The notes under the pieces are model-generated. The model had not been told where the DNA came from. It ran no database searches and was given only the letters and a program-made list of their open reading frames with translations. A DNA stretch of 64,000 nucleotides from the NCBI GenBank assembly GCA_036389035.1, contig DASVQQ010000015.1, positions 1-64,000 on the forward strand. Direction: 5' to 3'. Origin of the DNA: Jatrophihabitans sp. GTDB taxonomy: Bacteria > Actinomycetota > Actinomycetes > Mycobacteriales > Jatrophihabitantaceae. This document shows, one piece after another, positions 26,304 to 36,047 of this stretch (within the stretch, counting starts at the first letter, position 1; every line of letters starts with the position of its first letter). The position numbers and the translations under genes were made by a program.

Positions 26304-27277
26304 GGCCCGAAAGCGGACCGACGGCCTTCGTCACCGGCATCACCGGCCAGGACGGCGGTTACCTCACCGAGCGGCTGCTGGCTGAGGGCGTGGCCGTACA
26401 CGGACTGGTGCACGGCCACGACGAGCAGGCCGGCGCGCTGACCGAGCGCTGCCCAGGCGCGGTGCTGCACGAAGGCGACCTGACCGACGGCGACCGGATC
26501 CGGGGCCTGATCGCCGAGCTGGAGCCGGACGAGGTCTACAACCTCGGCGGCATCAGCTCGGTGGCCTTCTCCTGGCAGCAGCCGGTGCTGACCGGGCAGG
26601 TGTCGGGCCTGGGCGCGGTGGCGGTGCTGGAGGCCTGCTGGCGGTTGCAGGAGCAGGTCGGGCGTCCGGTGCGGGTGTTGCAGGCCTCGAGCGCGGAGAT
26701 CTTCGGCAACCCCGAGCAGGCGCCGCAGAACGAGCTGACCCCGCTGCGGCCGGGCACCCCGTACGGCGCGGCGAAGGCCTACGCCCATCAGATGACCTCG
26801 ATCTTTCGCAGCCGGGGGCTGGCCGCCAGCGCGGTGATCCTCTACAACCACGAGTCCCCGCGCCGGCCCGAGACCTTCGTGACCCGCAAGATCACCGCCG
26901 CCGCCGCCCGGATCGCGGCCGGTCAGCAGGACAGCCTCTCTTTGGGCAGCCTGGACGTCCGGCGGGACTGGGGCTGGGCCCCGGACTACGTCGAGGCGAT
27001 GGTGCGGGCGGTGCGCCACGAGCAGCCCGATGACTACGTGATCGCCACCGGCGAGTCGCACACGGTGGCCGACTTCGTGGCGGCGGCCTTCGAGGCGGCC
27101 GGCGTCGCCGACTGGCAATCCAGGGTGCGGGTGGACCCGTCGTTCGTGCGGCCGGTGGACGCCGCCGAGCAGCGCGGCGATGCCACCAAGGCCCGGACGG
27201 TGCTGGGCTGGTCGCCGACCTTGGACTTCGCCGCCATCGTCACGGCGATGGTCGAGGCGGACCTGTCCCGGCTCTGA
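26300..27277 (+). CDS. Second GDP-mannose 4,6-dehydratase-like SDR
   Basis: 325 residues from a GTG overlapping the stop of gmd. It shares AFVTGITGQDGGYLTERLLA, NLGGISSVAFSWQQPVL, TPYGAAKAYAHQM (YxxxK) and NHESPRRPETFVTRKITAAA with the upstream copy, so it is a diverged tandem paralogue. In some bacteria the partner of GMD is the reductase RMD (4-keto reduction to GDP-D-rhamnose); its sequence is closer to GMD than to typical RMD. Either hetero-oligomer formation or a second enzymatic step is possible. Confidence 0.85.
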
Positions 27278-27337
27278 GCAGGACGGCCCGGCTGGACGTC
27301 CGGGGCTCCGGGGGCTGGACGTCCGGGGCTGGGCGCC

Positions 27338-28036
27338 TCAGCCGCGCTGCGGTTCCAGCCTGATCTCGGTGGGGCAGCCCCGGTCGGGAAAGGTCACCAC
27401 GAATCCGACCGCCGCCGCGACGTCCTCGGGCTGCAGCAGTTGCTCCGGGTTCGACTGGCCCTGTGGTGAGCGCAGGCCGGCGCCGGCCGCGACCAGGCCC
27501 GGAGCGATCAGGCTCACCTTGACCCCGCGGTCGCGGACGTCGAGCCAGACCCCGCCGGCCAGCCCGGCCAGCCCGTGCTTGCTGGCCACATAGGCGGCAT
27601 TGTGGGCGAACGCCTGCCGGGACGCGCCCGAGCCGAGGTAGATCAGCGAGCTGGGGGCGCCGGCCAGCAGCGCCGGCAGCAGCAGCCTGGTCGCCGTCGC
27701 GGCCGCGACCAGGTTGACGTCGAAGAGCTGATCCCAGGTGTCCGGTTCAGCCTGGTCGGCGTCGGCCCAGTCGAACAGCCCGGCGGCCCACACCACCGCC
27801 GCCAGCCGGGAGCCGGCCAGCACCTGCTCGGCGGCCTCGCCCAGCGCCGCGCGGTCGCGGACGTCGACCACCCTGCTGCCGGCCCGGCCACCGGCCGCCC
27901 TGATCTGCTCGGCGGCCAGGTCGAGCCGGCCCGGGTCCCGTCCCCACAGGGTGACGTGCTGGCCGAGGGCGGCCAGCGTCCGGCCGATCGCGGCCCCGAT
28001 CCGGCTCGAGCCGCCGATCACCAGCGCGTCAGTCAT
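27338..28036 (-). CDS. Short-chain dehydrogenase/reductase
   Basis: Start at ATG 28036; 232 residues. ALVIGGSSRIGAAIGRTLAA is the TGxxxGxG-like motif with GGSSRIG; VVWAAGLFDW replaces NNAG; the active site YVASKHGLAGLAGGVWLDV gives YxxxK with Ser in IYLGSGASRQ. Substrate unknown. It is convergent with the second gmd. Confidence 0.88.
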   Translation of the reverse strand: MTDALVIGGSSRIGAAIGRTLAALGQHVTLWGRDPGRLDLAAEQIRAAGGRAGSRVVDVRDRAALGEAAEQVLAGSRLAAVVWAAGLFDWADADQAEPDTWDQLFDVNLVAAATATRLLLPALLAGAPSSLIYLGSGASRQAFAHNAAYVASKHGLAGLAGGVWLDVRDRGVKVSLIAPGLVAAGAGLRSPQGQSNPEQLLQPEDVAAAVGFVVTFPDRGCPTEIRLEPQRG

Positions 28037-28236
28037 CCACCGAGCATGGCAGCGCCCCAGGCGCTGGACCAACGCGTGCGGCTTGGGTGGGTTCGGGCGG
28101 CCTCCGGTGGCTTTCAGTAAGGTGGCATAGGTGCCTCCCGGCTGGTCGCTGCTGGTGGCTGATCGGCCGCTGGTCGGCCGTCCGGGTGGCTGGGGCCCTG
28201 AAACCACAGGGGACCCGTACTCGAAAGGGGCCAGAT

Positions 28237-28698
28237 ATGCCTAGCGTGACGAAGTCCATCGACGTGTCGGTGCCGGTGCGGACCGCGTACAACCAGTGGA
28301 CGCAGTTCGAATCCTTTCCGCACTTCATGGGCGGCGTGGAATCCATCACCCAGCTCAATGACACCCACACCCACTGGGTGACCAAGATCGGCGGCGTGAC
28401 CCGCGAGTTCGACACCGAGATCACCGAGCAGCACCCCGACGAGCGGGTGGCGTGGAAGAGCACCGACGGCACCACCCACGCCGGGGTGGTCACCTTCCAC
28501 CGGCTGGGCGAGGGTGAGAGCCGGGTCACCGTCCAGATCGATTGGGAGACCGAAGGCATCGTGGAGAAGGCCGGCGCGCTGGTCGGCGTCGATGACCACC
28601 AGGTCAAGGCCGACCTCGAGCGGTTCAAGTCCTACATCGAGGGCAAGGGCCACGAGGACGGCGCGTGGCGGGGCAACGTCGACAACCCGGACAACTGA
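28237..28698 (+). CDS. SRPBCC (START/cyclase-like) small protein
   Basis: ATG 28237 preceded by GAAAGGGG. 153 residues. VTKSIDVSVPVRTAYNQWTQ, FESFPHFMGGVESITQLNDT and ERVAWKSTDGTTHAGVVTFH are typical of actinobacterial polyketide-cyclase/dehydrase-type SRPBCC proteins, a helix-grip fold with a ligand cavity. Similar proteins act as the toxin partner of Rv0909-like antitoxins, one of which is at 3.7 kb; the 24-kb distance makes a pair doubtful. It ends in a terminator before wzm. Confidence 0.82.
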   Translation: MPSVTKSIDVSVPVRTAYNQWTQFESFPHFMGGVESITQLNDTHTHWVTKIGGVTREFDTEITEQHPDERVAWKSTDGTTHAGVVTFHRLGEGESRVTVQIDWETEGIVEKAGALVGVDDHQVKADLERFKSYIEGKGHEDGAWRGNVDNPDN

Positions 28699-28757
28699 AA
28701 CCGGCCGGATGACTGAGCCGTCCGGGCAGCAATCCGCCTGAGCTCAGGCGCGCTGGG

Positions 28758-28781
28758 ACCGACCATCGGCGGATGGTCGGT
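28758..28781 (+). terminator. Hairpin terminator between the SRPBCC gene and wzm
   Basis: Arms ACCGACCATC (28758-28767) and GATGGTCGGT (28772-28781) are exact complements around GGCG. A separate perfect palindrome CGCCTGAGCTCAGGCG lies at 28735-28750. Confidence 0.7.
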
Positions 28782-28841
28782 AACATGTGCTGTTGGCAGC
28801 CAGCCCGGTGAGCCGGGTGAGAGCGCTTCCCGACGATCAGA

Positions 28842-29786
28842 ATGAGGACCATGACCGCAGCCGGAACGAAGCTGCCGGAGCGGATGACCGCGGGGGCGGG
28901 GGCGTCGGATCACCCGCTCCAGCGGATCAACGCACCCGGCAGCTTCTTCCGGGGCTTCGGTGACACGCTGCGCGAAATCTGGCAGTACCGCGAGCTGCTC
29001 GGCAACCTGATCCGCAAAGAGCTCAAGGTCAAGTACAAGGACTCGGTGCTCGGCTTCGTCTGGAGCCTGTTGCTGCCGCTGGTGCAGCTGTTCGTCTACT
29101 GGCTGGTGATCGGCAAGTTCCTCGGCGCCGGCGCGATTCCCGCCTACGGCGTCTACATCTTCTGCGGCCTGGCGGTCTGGACGCTGTTCTCCGAGATCCT
29201 GAGCACCGCCACCACCTCGATCGTCTTCAACTCCGGCCTGGTGAAGAAGGTCTACTTCCCGCGCGAGCTGTTCCCGCTGGCCGCGACCGGCGCCGCGCTG
29301 GTGAACTTCCTGTTCCAGCTGGTGATCCTGTTCGGGGCGGTGGTGATCGCCGGCCTGAACACGGGCAAGTGGCCCGATCCGAGCGAGCTGCCGTTGCCGC
29401 TGCTGGGGCTGGTGGTGCTGGTCGTCTTCGCCACCGCGCTGGGCCTGCTGCTGGCCGCGGCGAACGTCTACCTGCGTGACGTGCAGCACCTGATCACCGT
29501 GGTGCTGATGCTGTGGTTCTGGATCACGCCGATCATCTACAACGTCCGCCGGGTCAGCGGCGAGCTGCCCTCGACGCTCTACACGCTGTACCTGATGAAC
29601 CCGATGGCGCCGGTGGTGTTCAGCTTCCAGGCGTTCTTCTGGCCGCAGGGCGACGGCACCGAGTTCGAGTTTGACGGCAACATCTACGGCCGGCTGGGCA
29701 TCATGCTGCTGGCCGGTCTGGTCTTCCTGTGGCTGGCCCAGCGAATCTTCGCCAAGGCTCAAGGCAACTTCGCGCAGGAGCTCTGA
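28842..29786 (+). CDS. wzm: ABC-2 polysaccharide export permease
   Basis: 314 residues (ATG 28851 is an alternative start). Cytosolic N-terminus to about 60, then six membrane helices. YRELLGNLIRKELKVKYKDS before the first helix and VLGFVWSLLLPLVQLFVYWL are typical of Wzm/RfbA/TagG permeases, as is LITVVLMLWFWITPIIYNV. Exports a lipid-linked polysaccharide across the plasma membrane with the ATPase encoded 4 nt downstream. Confidence 0.9.
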   Translation: MRTMTAAGTKLPERMTAGAGASDHPLQRINAPGSFFRGFGDTLREIWQYRELLGNLIRKELKVKYKDSVLGFVWSLLLPLVQLFVYWLVIGKFLGAGAIPAYGVYIFCGLAVWTLFSEILSTATTSIVFNSGLVKKVYFPRELFPLAATGAALVNFLFQLVILFGAVVIAGLNTGKWPDPSELPLPLLGLVVLVVFATALGLLLAAANVYLRDVQHLITVVLMLWFWITPIIYNVRRVSGELPSTLYTLYLMNPMAPVVFSFQAFFWPQGDGTEFEFDGNIYGRLGIMLLAGLVFLWLAQRIFAKAQGNFAQEL

Positions 29787-29790
29787 TCCC

Positions 29791-30972
29791 GTGACCGGCG
29801 CTCCCGTCATCCGGGTCACCGACGTCTCGAAGAAATTCGTGATCCGCAAAGACAAATCGCTGAAGGAGCGGCTGGTCAACGCCCGCCGGTCGCGCGCGAA
29901 CATCGAGGAGTTCTGGGCGCTGCGCCACGTCGACCTCGAGATCGGCTCGGGCCAGACGCTCGGCCTGATCGGCGGCAACGGATCGGGCAAGAGCACCCTG
30001 CTCAAGATCATCGGCGGCATCCTGACGCCCTCGGACGGCTTCGTCGAGCGGCGCGGCCGGCTCGCGGCGCTGCTCGAACTCGGGGCCGGCTTTCACGGTG
30101 ACCTGACCGGCCGCGAGAACGTCTACCTCAACGCCTCGATCCTGGGCCTGACCCGGGTGCAGACCGACCAGTACTTCGACTCGATCGTCGACTTCTCCGG
30201 TATCGAGCCGTTCATCGACACCCAGGTGAAGTTCTACTCCTCCGGCATGTACGTCCGGCTGGCCTTCGCGGTGGCGATCCACGTCGACCCCGAGATCCTG
30301 CTGGTCGACGAGGTGCTCGCGGTGGGCGACGAGCCGTTCCAGCGCAAGTGCCTGGACCGCATCAAGCAGTTTCAGCAGGACGGCCGCACCATCATTCTGG
30401 TGACCCACAGCCTGGAGCAGGTCCGGCAGATGTGTGACCGGGTGGTGCTGCTCAACGCGGGCTCTGTGGTGGTCGACGGCTCACCGGGCGAGGCGGTCCG
30501 GCACTTCCGCGAGGCCAACTCCGAGCGGGACCACGTCGAGCAGGCCGCCCGCAACCACCTGCTGACGATCTCGGACCCGCGCACCGTCGACGCCGCCGGC
30601 AACCGGCTGGCAACCTACCCGGTCGGGTCCAGCGTCGCGGTGGAGTTCGACATCAGCGCCGAGGCCGGCGCCGCCGCGGTCACCGACTGGGCCGCCGGGG
30701 TGGCGCTGACCGATGCCTCCGGGCTGCTGATCTACGGCACCAACACGGTGCTGCAGAACGTCGCGGTCGCCCCGATCACCGGCACCCGCACCGTCCGGTT
30801 CCGCTTCGACCAGTTACCGGTCGCCGAGGGCCAGTACTTCGTGACGCTGGCGGTGCATCCCAAGACCGGCCCGGACTACCACCGCATCGACCGGGCGATG
30901 TCCTTCCAGGTGGAGAACAGCGCCAACGACCCGGGTGTGCTGGCCCTGAGCCCGAAGATCGAGATCGAATGA
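29791..30972 (+). CDS. wzt: ABC ATPase of polysaccharide exporter with C-terminal carbohydrate-binding domain
   Basis: GTG 29791 chosen, directly after the permease stop; the frame upstream overlaps wzm and is a shadow. 393 residues. Nucleotide-binding domain 1-240: Walker A GLIGGNGSGKSTLLKIIGG, signature FYSSGMYVRLAFAVAI (SSGM variant typical of Wzt), Walker B ILLVDEVLAVGDEPFQRKC. Residues about 255-393 form a beta-sandwich Wzt_C-like domain that in other O-antigen systems recognises the non-reducing-end modification of the polymer. Such a domain implies a chain-terminating modification; the nearby methyltransferases are candidates. Confidence 0.92.
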   Translation: MTGAPVIRVTDVSKKFVIRKDKSLKERLVNARRSRANIEEFWALRHVDLEIGSGQTLGLIGGNGSGKSTLLKIIGGILTPSDGFVERRGRLAALLELGAGFHGDLTGRENVYLNASILGLTRVQTDQYFDSIVDFSGIEPFIDTQVKFYSSGMYVRLAFAVAIHVDPEILLVDEVLAVGDEPFQRKCLDRIKQFQQDGRTIILVTHSLEQVRQMCDRVVLLNAGSVVVDGSPGEAVRHFREANSERDHVEQAARNHLLTISDPRTVDAAGNRLATYPVGSSVAVEFDISAEAGAAAVTDWAAGVALTDASGLLIYGTNTVLQNVAVAPITGTRTVRFRFDQLPVAEGQYFVTLAVHPKTGPDYHRIDRAMSFQVENSANDPGVLALSPKIEIE

Positions 30973-31027
30973 CCGCCCAGCGCCTGACTGCCGAGCGCCT
31001 GACCGTCAAGAGAAGGAACTTTCCGCG

Positions 31028-33262
31028 ATGAGCCTGTTCCAAGCACGCACCCCGGCCGAGGCGGCCAGCCTGCTTCCGGTCAACGACCAGCCGGTGGTGA
31101 TCGTCCCGGTCTTCAACTCCTACGACGACGTGGTGCGCTGCTACGAGGCCTTCTTCCGCAACACCCCGGCCGACGTGCCGCTGCTGGTGGTGGACGACCG
31201 CGGCTGGGACCGGCGCCCGTTCGCAGTGCTGAAGGAGGTCTTCGACGCCGCCGCGCCGGCGCACGACGTGGTGGTGCTGGAGCAGGTCTCGAACAAGGGC
31301 TTCCTGCTCACCATGAACGACGCGTTCGTCGCGGCCGGCCGCAGTGACATCGTGATCCTCAACAGCGATGTGATCGTCGGCCCGGAGTGGTTGCAGCGGA
31401 TGCGCGAGGCGGCCTTCTCCTCCTCGACGGTGGCCACCGTGACGGCGCTGACCAATCACGGCACGATCGTCTCGGTGCCCAAGCGCAACGTCGCGACCGA
31501 CGACGTGCCGGGCGGGCTGTCGGTGGACGAGGCCGCTCGCCGGGTGGCGGCCGGCTCGCCCAGGCTGCGGCCGCGGATCCCGACCGCGATCGGGCACTGC
31601 ACCTACGTCAAGCGCAGCGCGCTGGACGTGGTCGGCGCGTTCGACCCGGCGTTCAATCCGGGCTACGGCGAAGAGGTGGACTTCAGCCAGCGCGCGCTGG
31701 CCGCCGGCTTCGAGCACGTGGTGGCCGATGACGTCTTCGTGTTCCACAAGGGCGGTTCGAGCTTCGGGCGCTCGCCGGAGATCGAGAAGCGCAAGCACGA
31801 GCACGAGCAGATTATCCAGCGCCGCTATCCCTATTACGGCCCGTGGGTGCGCCGGTCGTCGATGGATGACTACTCGCCGCTGGCGGCTTCGCTGCTGGCT
31901 GCCCGGCGCTCGTTGCAGGGGCTGGTGATCGCGGTCGACGGGATGTGCCTGGGCCCGCTGCCGGCCGGCACCCAGGTGGTCGTGGTCGAGACGGTTCGCG
32001 CGCTGGCCCAGCGTCCGGACGTGTACCAGGTGCTGGTCTACACCCCGATGCAGGTGCCGGACTACGTCTGGAACGCCTTCGGTAATAACGCCAAGGTCGA
32101 GATCCGGCGGACGATGAACCTCACGCCGCAGTTGGGCGAGAAGGCGCACGTGGCCTACCGGCCCTACCAGGTGCGCGACGCCGACGAGCTGGAGTGGCTG
32201 CGCAGCATCGGTGACCGGGTGGTGGTCAACCAGCTGGACCTGATCGCCTACCACGACGCCGCGTACTTCAGCCGCGACCACAGCTGGCGGGCCTACCGCG
32301 ACCTGGCCAAGCTCTCGGCCTACGTGGTCGACGGCCTGACCTACCTCAGCGAGCACTCCCGCGAGGCGGCCCGTGCCGAGGGGCTGCTGCCGGAGGACAA
32401 GCCGAACAAGGTCATCTACTGCGGCACCGAGCACACCGCGCTGGTGCAGACGGACTCGATCCGCCCGCCGGGCACCGAGTCGGCCGAGACCGGCTTCATC
32501 CTGTGCCTGGGGGTCTCCTACCTGCACAAGAACCGGCTGTTCGCCTTGGCGGTGCTGGCCGAACTGCACAAGCAGGGCTGGCGTGGCTCGCTGGTGCTGG
32601 CCGGCGCCCAGCCACCGGACGGCTCGTCGCTGGCCGCCGAGGCCCGCTTCTTGCTGGAGCACCCCGAACTCGCCGAGTTCGTGGTGAACCTGGGGATGAT
32701 CAGCGAGGCCGAGAAGGTCTGGCTGTACCAGAACGCCGGGCTGGTGCTGTACCCGACGATCTCGGAGGGCTTCGGGCTGGTTCCGTTCGAGGCCGCGCAC
32801 TACGGCGTGCCGTGCCTGTCGACCCGGCAGGGCTCGCTGGCCGAGGTGCTGCCCGAGGACATCCCGGTGATCGCGGACTTCGACCCCGCGGGGGCTGCCG
32901 GCACTGCTCGTGCGTTGTTGGACGACCCGGCGGCCGGGCAGAAGGTGGTCGACCAGATCCTGAGCAAGGGCAGCGAGTTCACGTGGTCACGGGTCGCCTC
33001 AGACGTGCTGGAGGTGCTGCACGAGGTCACCAGCCGGCCGGCCTGCCGGGTGGTGGCGATTCGCGGTGAGCAGGACTACGCCTTCCTCGCCGGGGCCGGC
33101 TTTGGGTCCGGTGGGTCGGGCTCGCCGGTCAAGAAGGGCATCGACTTCGCGGTCGACTGGTTCCTGGCCCGTCCCGACATTCGGGTGAAGCTGGTGCCGC
33201 CGAACTCCAAGCGGCAGGCCCTGGTGCGCAAGGGGATCGACCAGGTCCACCGCCGGCTCTAG
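31028..33262 (+). CDS. Bifunctional GT2-GT4 glycosyltransferase
   Basis: 744 residues. The N-terminal GT2 domain (about 20-285) has VVIVPVFNSYDDVVRCYEAF, LVVDDRGWD, LNSDVIVGPEWL (DxD-like) and FNPGYGEEVDFSQRAL. The C-terminal GT4 domain (about 300-640) has TGFILCLGVSYLHKNRLFAL and the E-x7-E motif YPTISEGFGLVPFEAAHYGV. The final 80 residues are basic. Two transferases in one chain suggest assembly of a disaccharide repeat of the exported polymer. It follows wzt by 55 nt and is probably in the same operon. Confidence 0.88.
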   Translation: MSLFQARTPAEAASLLPVNDQPVVIVPVFNSYDDVVRCYEAFFRNTPADVPLLVVDDRGWDRRPFAVLKEVFDAAAPAHDVVVLEQVSNKGFLLTMNDAFVAAGRSDIVILNSDVIVGPEWLQRMREAAFSSSTVATVTALTNHGTIVSVPKRNVATDDVPGGLSVDEAARRVAAGSPRLRPRIPTAIGHCTYVKRSALDVVGAFDPAFNPGYGEEVDFSQRALAAGFEHVVADDVFVFHKGGSSFGRSPEIEKRKHEHEQIIQRRYPYYGPWVRRSSMDDYSPLAASLLAARRSLQGLVIAVDGMCLGPLPAGTQVVVVETVRALAQRPDVYQVLVYTPMQVPDYVWNAFGNNAKVEIRRTMNLTPQLGEKAHVAYRPYQVRDADELEWLRSIGDRVVVNQLDLIAYHDAAYFSRDHSWRAYRDLAKLSAYVVDGLTYLSEHSREAARAEGLLPEDKPNKVIYCGTEHTALVQTDSIRPPGTESAETGFILCLGVSYLHKNRLFALAVLAELHKQGWRGSLVLAGAQPPDGSSLAAEARFLLEHPELAEFVVNLGMISEAEKVWLYQNAGLVLYPTISEGFGLVPFEAAHYGVPCLSTRQGSLAEVLPEDIPVIADFDPAGAAGTARALLDDPAAGQKVVDQILSKGSEFTWSRVASDVLEVLHEVTSRPACRVVAIRGEQDYAFLAGAGFGSGGSGSPVKKGIDFAVDWFLARPDIRVKLVPPNSKRQALVRKGIDQVHRRL

Positions 33263-33426
33263 CCCTCGGCCGCCCGGCTGGCTTGCTCAACGGGTTCGGC
33301 TTGCGGCTCACAAATGTTGTATTCCCTCTTGACCAGCGGTGACATGCTTTCGCTCTCTCGACTCACGAGCAGTGTTGCCTTGGATCCGGCAACTGCTGAG
33401 CAGAGGCGTTGGTCAGCGAGGATCGC

Positions 33427-34200
33427 CTACCACGGACTATGTCGCATTAAGAAGCCGAAGCCGAGCCAGCACACCGCGAAGTGTCCCCGACATTTGGGAT
33501 GACGCCGAGCCTCGTCACGGAACAACGGCCACAGCCGTTGACGCTGATCAAGCAACGGCGTCAAAGCGAATACTTCCTCTACATCTATGGGATTGACGCG
33601 CCAGGCGTACATGCCAGTGACGTCAAGAAGGACCCCGCGCATCATCAGGTGGGCCTCCACGCCCAAATGCGCGGGAACACGACCGTTGAGATTAAGCGTG
33701 ATCGTTTCCTCAAGACAGTTCCGCCGTCCCGCCTTCCATCCCGCTTGCCGCGCAATTTCCGATGCCCACTCCGCGCCGCGGATCGAGAAACAGCTCGCGT
33801 TGCTGGTCCCCGGTGAGCAAGGCAAGAACAGCCCAACGTCATGGGCGAGGCTGGCGAGGTAGAGAAGCTCATCGTTCTCATCGTCGAGCAAAATCCTGGA
33901 ATCGTCAGCCAGCAGGCGACTGAACCAATACGTGCGCAGACTGTGATTGACCATGTATGGCGGCGCGATCTCGCATAGTGACGAGCGAGCATGCCTTGCA
34001 GCAGGGGTAACAGGTGCGCTCAGTCTTGCAAGGCCCTTCGCTTCTGGAAATCGACGCTGAAGTCCAAGCCGATACGCAAGAAAGTTCGGGCCGTCCGCAA
34101 CCACGGTCTTTGCTGCAAGCCCCACCAATTCAGTGCGATCTCGGGCGCTGAGTCGGCCACCGGTATTCCGCGACCACCCCAGCGTTCCAACGTGGGCCAC
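33427..34200 (-). CDS. HD-domain (metal-dependent phosphohydrolase-like) protein
   Basis: GTG start; 257 residues. VNHSLRTYWFSRLL supplies the first His (86) and YLASLAHDVGLFLPC the HD pair (120-121), followed by WASEIARQAGW and LNLNGRVPAHLGVEAHLMM, the order seen in single-domain HD hydrolases of the cyanamide hydratase/YfbR type. Substrate unknown. The gene and its neighbour are visibly less GC-rich than flanking polysaccharide genes, suggesting acquisition. Confidence 0.7.
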   Translation of the reverse strand: MAHVGTLGWSRNTGGRLSARDRTELVGLAAKTVVADGPNFLAYRLGLQRRFPEAKGLARLSAPVTPAARHARSSLCEIAPPYMVNHSLRTYWFSRLLADDSRILLDDENDELLYLASLAHDVGLFLPCSPGTSNASCFSIRGAEWASEIARQAGWKAGRRNCLEETITLNLNGRVPAHLGVEAHLMMRGVLLDVTGMYAWRVNPIDVEEVFALTPLLDQRQRLWPLFRDEARRHPKCRGHFAVCWLGFGFLMRHSPW

Positions 34201-34336
34201 GGGCGTTCCTTTCGCCTACCTAGCCACGGTCAGTGGCGATGGCGACCACGGTTCACAGAGACACCGATTGCCGCGTCACAACGTTTCCGCTGCGCGGGGC
34301 GTGGGGGCCTCGGTCTCAAGCCGCTTAGACGCAACG

Positions 34337-35080
34337 TCATGCGTGTTGGGGTCCGGGCAGAGTCCCCTCGATAGCTCTGGTCTCAGCGTGGGTCGATCTG
34401 AACTCGATCGTCTTGACGGCCCAGTACGCGACAAAGACCCACATCGCAACAAGTTCGATCCAATACAAAGAAGCGACGTCTAGGGCCGCTAGCCCTGCTG
34501 TCACGAGCGGAAGAATGATCATCGCCGCACCGAGAGCTGTGTATGTTATGCGATACCGTTTTACCTGTTTTGGGTCCTTTAATAGATCCAAATTGCTACT
34601 TCCTAAAAATACCGCAACTACACCAATACTGCCGAACGCGATAATAGCGCATATTCCATGTACGGCAGGTGCGCTATATGTCGCGCATTGGGTCGCGCCG
34701 CTGTCACACCCGGTCGGGAAGAAAGCCATTCCAACGGTGGCCAAACCTGCAAGGTTCAAGAGCCAATTCTCCAACTGATTGAAGCCCTGGTACATCATCA
34801 GGAACCCGGCGATGAGGACGAGAGTGGCGACGAAGTAGTTGCGCATGCCGGTGTGGTAGTAACCGCTGATCGATTGCGGAAGGGAATGACCCGTCAGATG
34901 CTGCTGACCTACGCGAGTGCCGAGGGGAAGGAAGAATGCGGCAATGCCAATCCCATATCGCAGTCCGTAGTACGTGTGAGCCATCAACTTTTGCGCGTCT
35001 TCTCCGCTCCGCCGCGCGGGGCTCAAGGCGGTTGGAAGGGAAATTGTCTTCGCTGACTTGGACTCTGCCACCGGCAACAT
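34337..35080 (-). CDS. DUF998-like multispanning membrane protein
   Basis: Start at ATG 35080 with GGAGG 10-14 nt upstream; 247 residues. About six membrane helices: GLRYGIGIAAFFLPLGTRVG, YFVATLVLIAGFLMMYQGFN, LLNLAGLATVGMAFFPTGCD, HGICAIIAFGSIGVVAVFLG, ITYTALGAAMIILPLVTAGL and IELVAMWVFVAYWAVKTIEF. The FFPTGCD loop resembles DUF998 proteins, of unknown function. Codon use is the least GC-rich of the window (34.4-34.8 kb). Confidence 0.65.
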   Translation of the reverse strand: MLPVAESKSAKTISLPTALSPARRSGEDAQKLMAHTYYGLRYGIGIAAFFLPLGTRVGQQHLTGHSLPQSISGYYHTGMRNYFVATLVLIAGFLMMYQGFNQLENWLLNLAGLATVGMAFFPTGCDSGATQCATYSAPAVHGICAIIAFGSIGVVAVFLGSSNLDLLKDPKQVKRYRITYTALGAAMIILPLVTAGLAALDVASLYWIELVAMWVFVAYWAVKTIEFRSTHAETRAIEGTLPGPQHA

Positions 35081-35349
35081 GTCGATGGTCCTCCGATCCT
35101 TCCGATCCGAGATTAGGCACATGCGCAGGTGCTAGCCGCCCGCGGCGTTCAACAAACGCCACGGTGTAAATGCCTGGCGGGCGCCAGATTAGACTTGAGT
35201 TCGTTAGGTGACGGTTGTTCCGGGGCCTTGGCAGGCCCGTATAGGCCGTAGTTCATTTGGCGGCGTTACAGGATGCCGCCTGAGGTTGGTAAACCCACCG
35301 CACTGGAGCCAGGCCGCGATCCAAGAGCGTCACCATCTAATCTTCGGTC

Positions 35350-35958
35350 ATGGCCCTAAGTCCTCAGCAATTCTACGACCACGCGATCGCAGCCGCGGAC
35401 AGCGAGCGCCGGCTTCCGCTCTCACGCATGACGGGCTGGGACATCAGTCCCTTCGAAGAGGCCGGGCTGCGCATCGCGCCGCTACGCCCACCGGTGCTGC
35501 CAGAGCCTGCCCGAGAGGGGGAGGATCCGGCCGAGTGCGACGCGTGCACCCGCCCCGACGAGGGGATCTGGCTCGACGACCGCTGGCGGTTGACCCGCAT
35601 CAGTGGAGCCGGCACGCCGCTGGTTCTGATGCTGCAGCCGCGCGAGCACTACGACTTAATCGACCTGACCGATGAGCTGGCCGCCGAACTGGGCGTGTTG
35701 AGCACCCATCTCGCCCGCCACATCCAAGCGCTGGCGAACGTATCGCGGGCCCATGTCTATCGGATCGGCGATGGCGGCGCGCACCTGCATGTCTGGTTCT
35801 TCGCCAGGCCCGAGGGTCAGGCCCAGCTGTACGGGTCGTGGTTGACGATCTGGGACGACCTGCTGCCCGAATACCCGGCGGAGGTGTCCGAGGCTGACGC
35901 GAGCATCGTGGCCGACGCGTTGATCGCCTCCTACGGCGGTCGCCGCTCAGCCACCTGA
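35350..35958 (+). CDS. HIT-like nucleotide-binding protein
   Basis: 202 residues. An N-terminal Cys pair CDAC (63, 66) and a HIT-like core: DLIDLTDELAAELGVLSTHL, AHVYRIGDGGAHLHVWFFAR, where HLHVWF is the catalytic HxHxx motif with the first His of the classic triad replaced. Hydrolase or transferase activity on nucleotides is possible but the motif is incomplete. Its last 60 bp are repeated at 37507-37565. Confidence 0.72.
   Translation: MALSPQQFYDHAIAAADSERRLPLSRMTGWDISPFEEAGLRIAPLRPPVLPEPAREGEDPAECDACTRPDEGIWLDDRWRLTRISGAGTPLVLMLQPREHYDLIDLTDELAAELGVLSTHLARHIQALANVSRAHVYRIGDGGAHLHVWFFARPEGQAQLYGSWLTIWDDLLPEYPAEVSEADASIVADALIASYGGRRSAT
35899..35958 (+). repeat. Direct repeat copy 1 (3' end of HIT-like gene)
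   Basis: Matches 37507-37565 over about 58 of 60 positions, with one missing C (in GTGGCCGACG versus GTGGCGACG) and one C/G change. The repeat pair brackets a GNAT gene and a PPOX gene. Confidence 0.95.
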
Positions 35959-36047
35959 GCGGTCAGGGGTTCGAACGTTCGACGGCGGCACGATGGTCGG
36001 GTGTCCTCACCGAACAATTCGGGTGCACGCCGCGAGCGTGACAGTGT

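Noticed and set aside
28735..28750. Operator palindrome CGCCTGAGCTCAGGCG
   Set aside because: It lies between the SRPBCC stop and a terminator with no nearby start codon; probably part of the transcription end region.
35970..35984. LexA box at TTCGAACGTTCGA
   Set aside because: The two half-sites abut without the 4-nt spacer required by the actinobacterial consensus.
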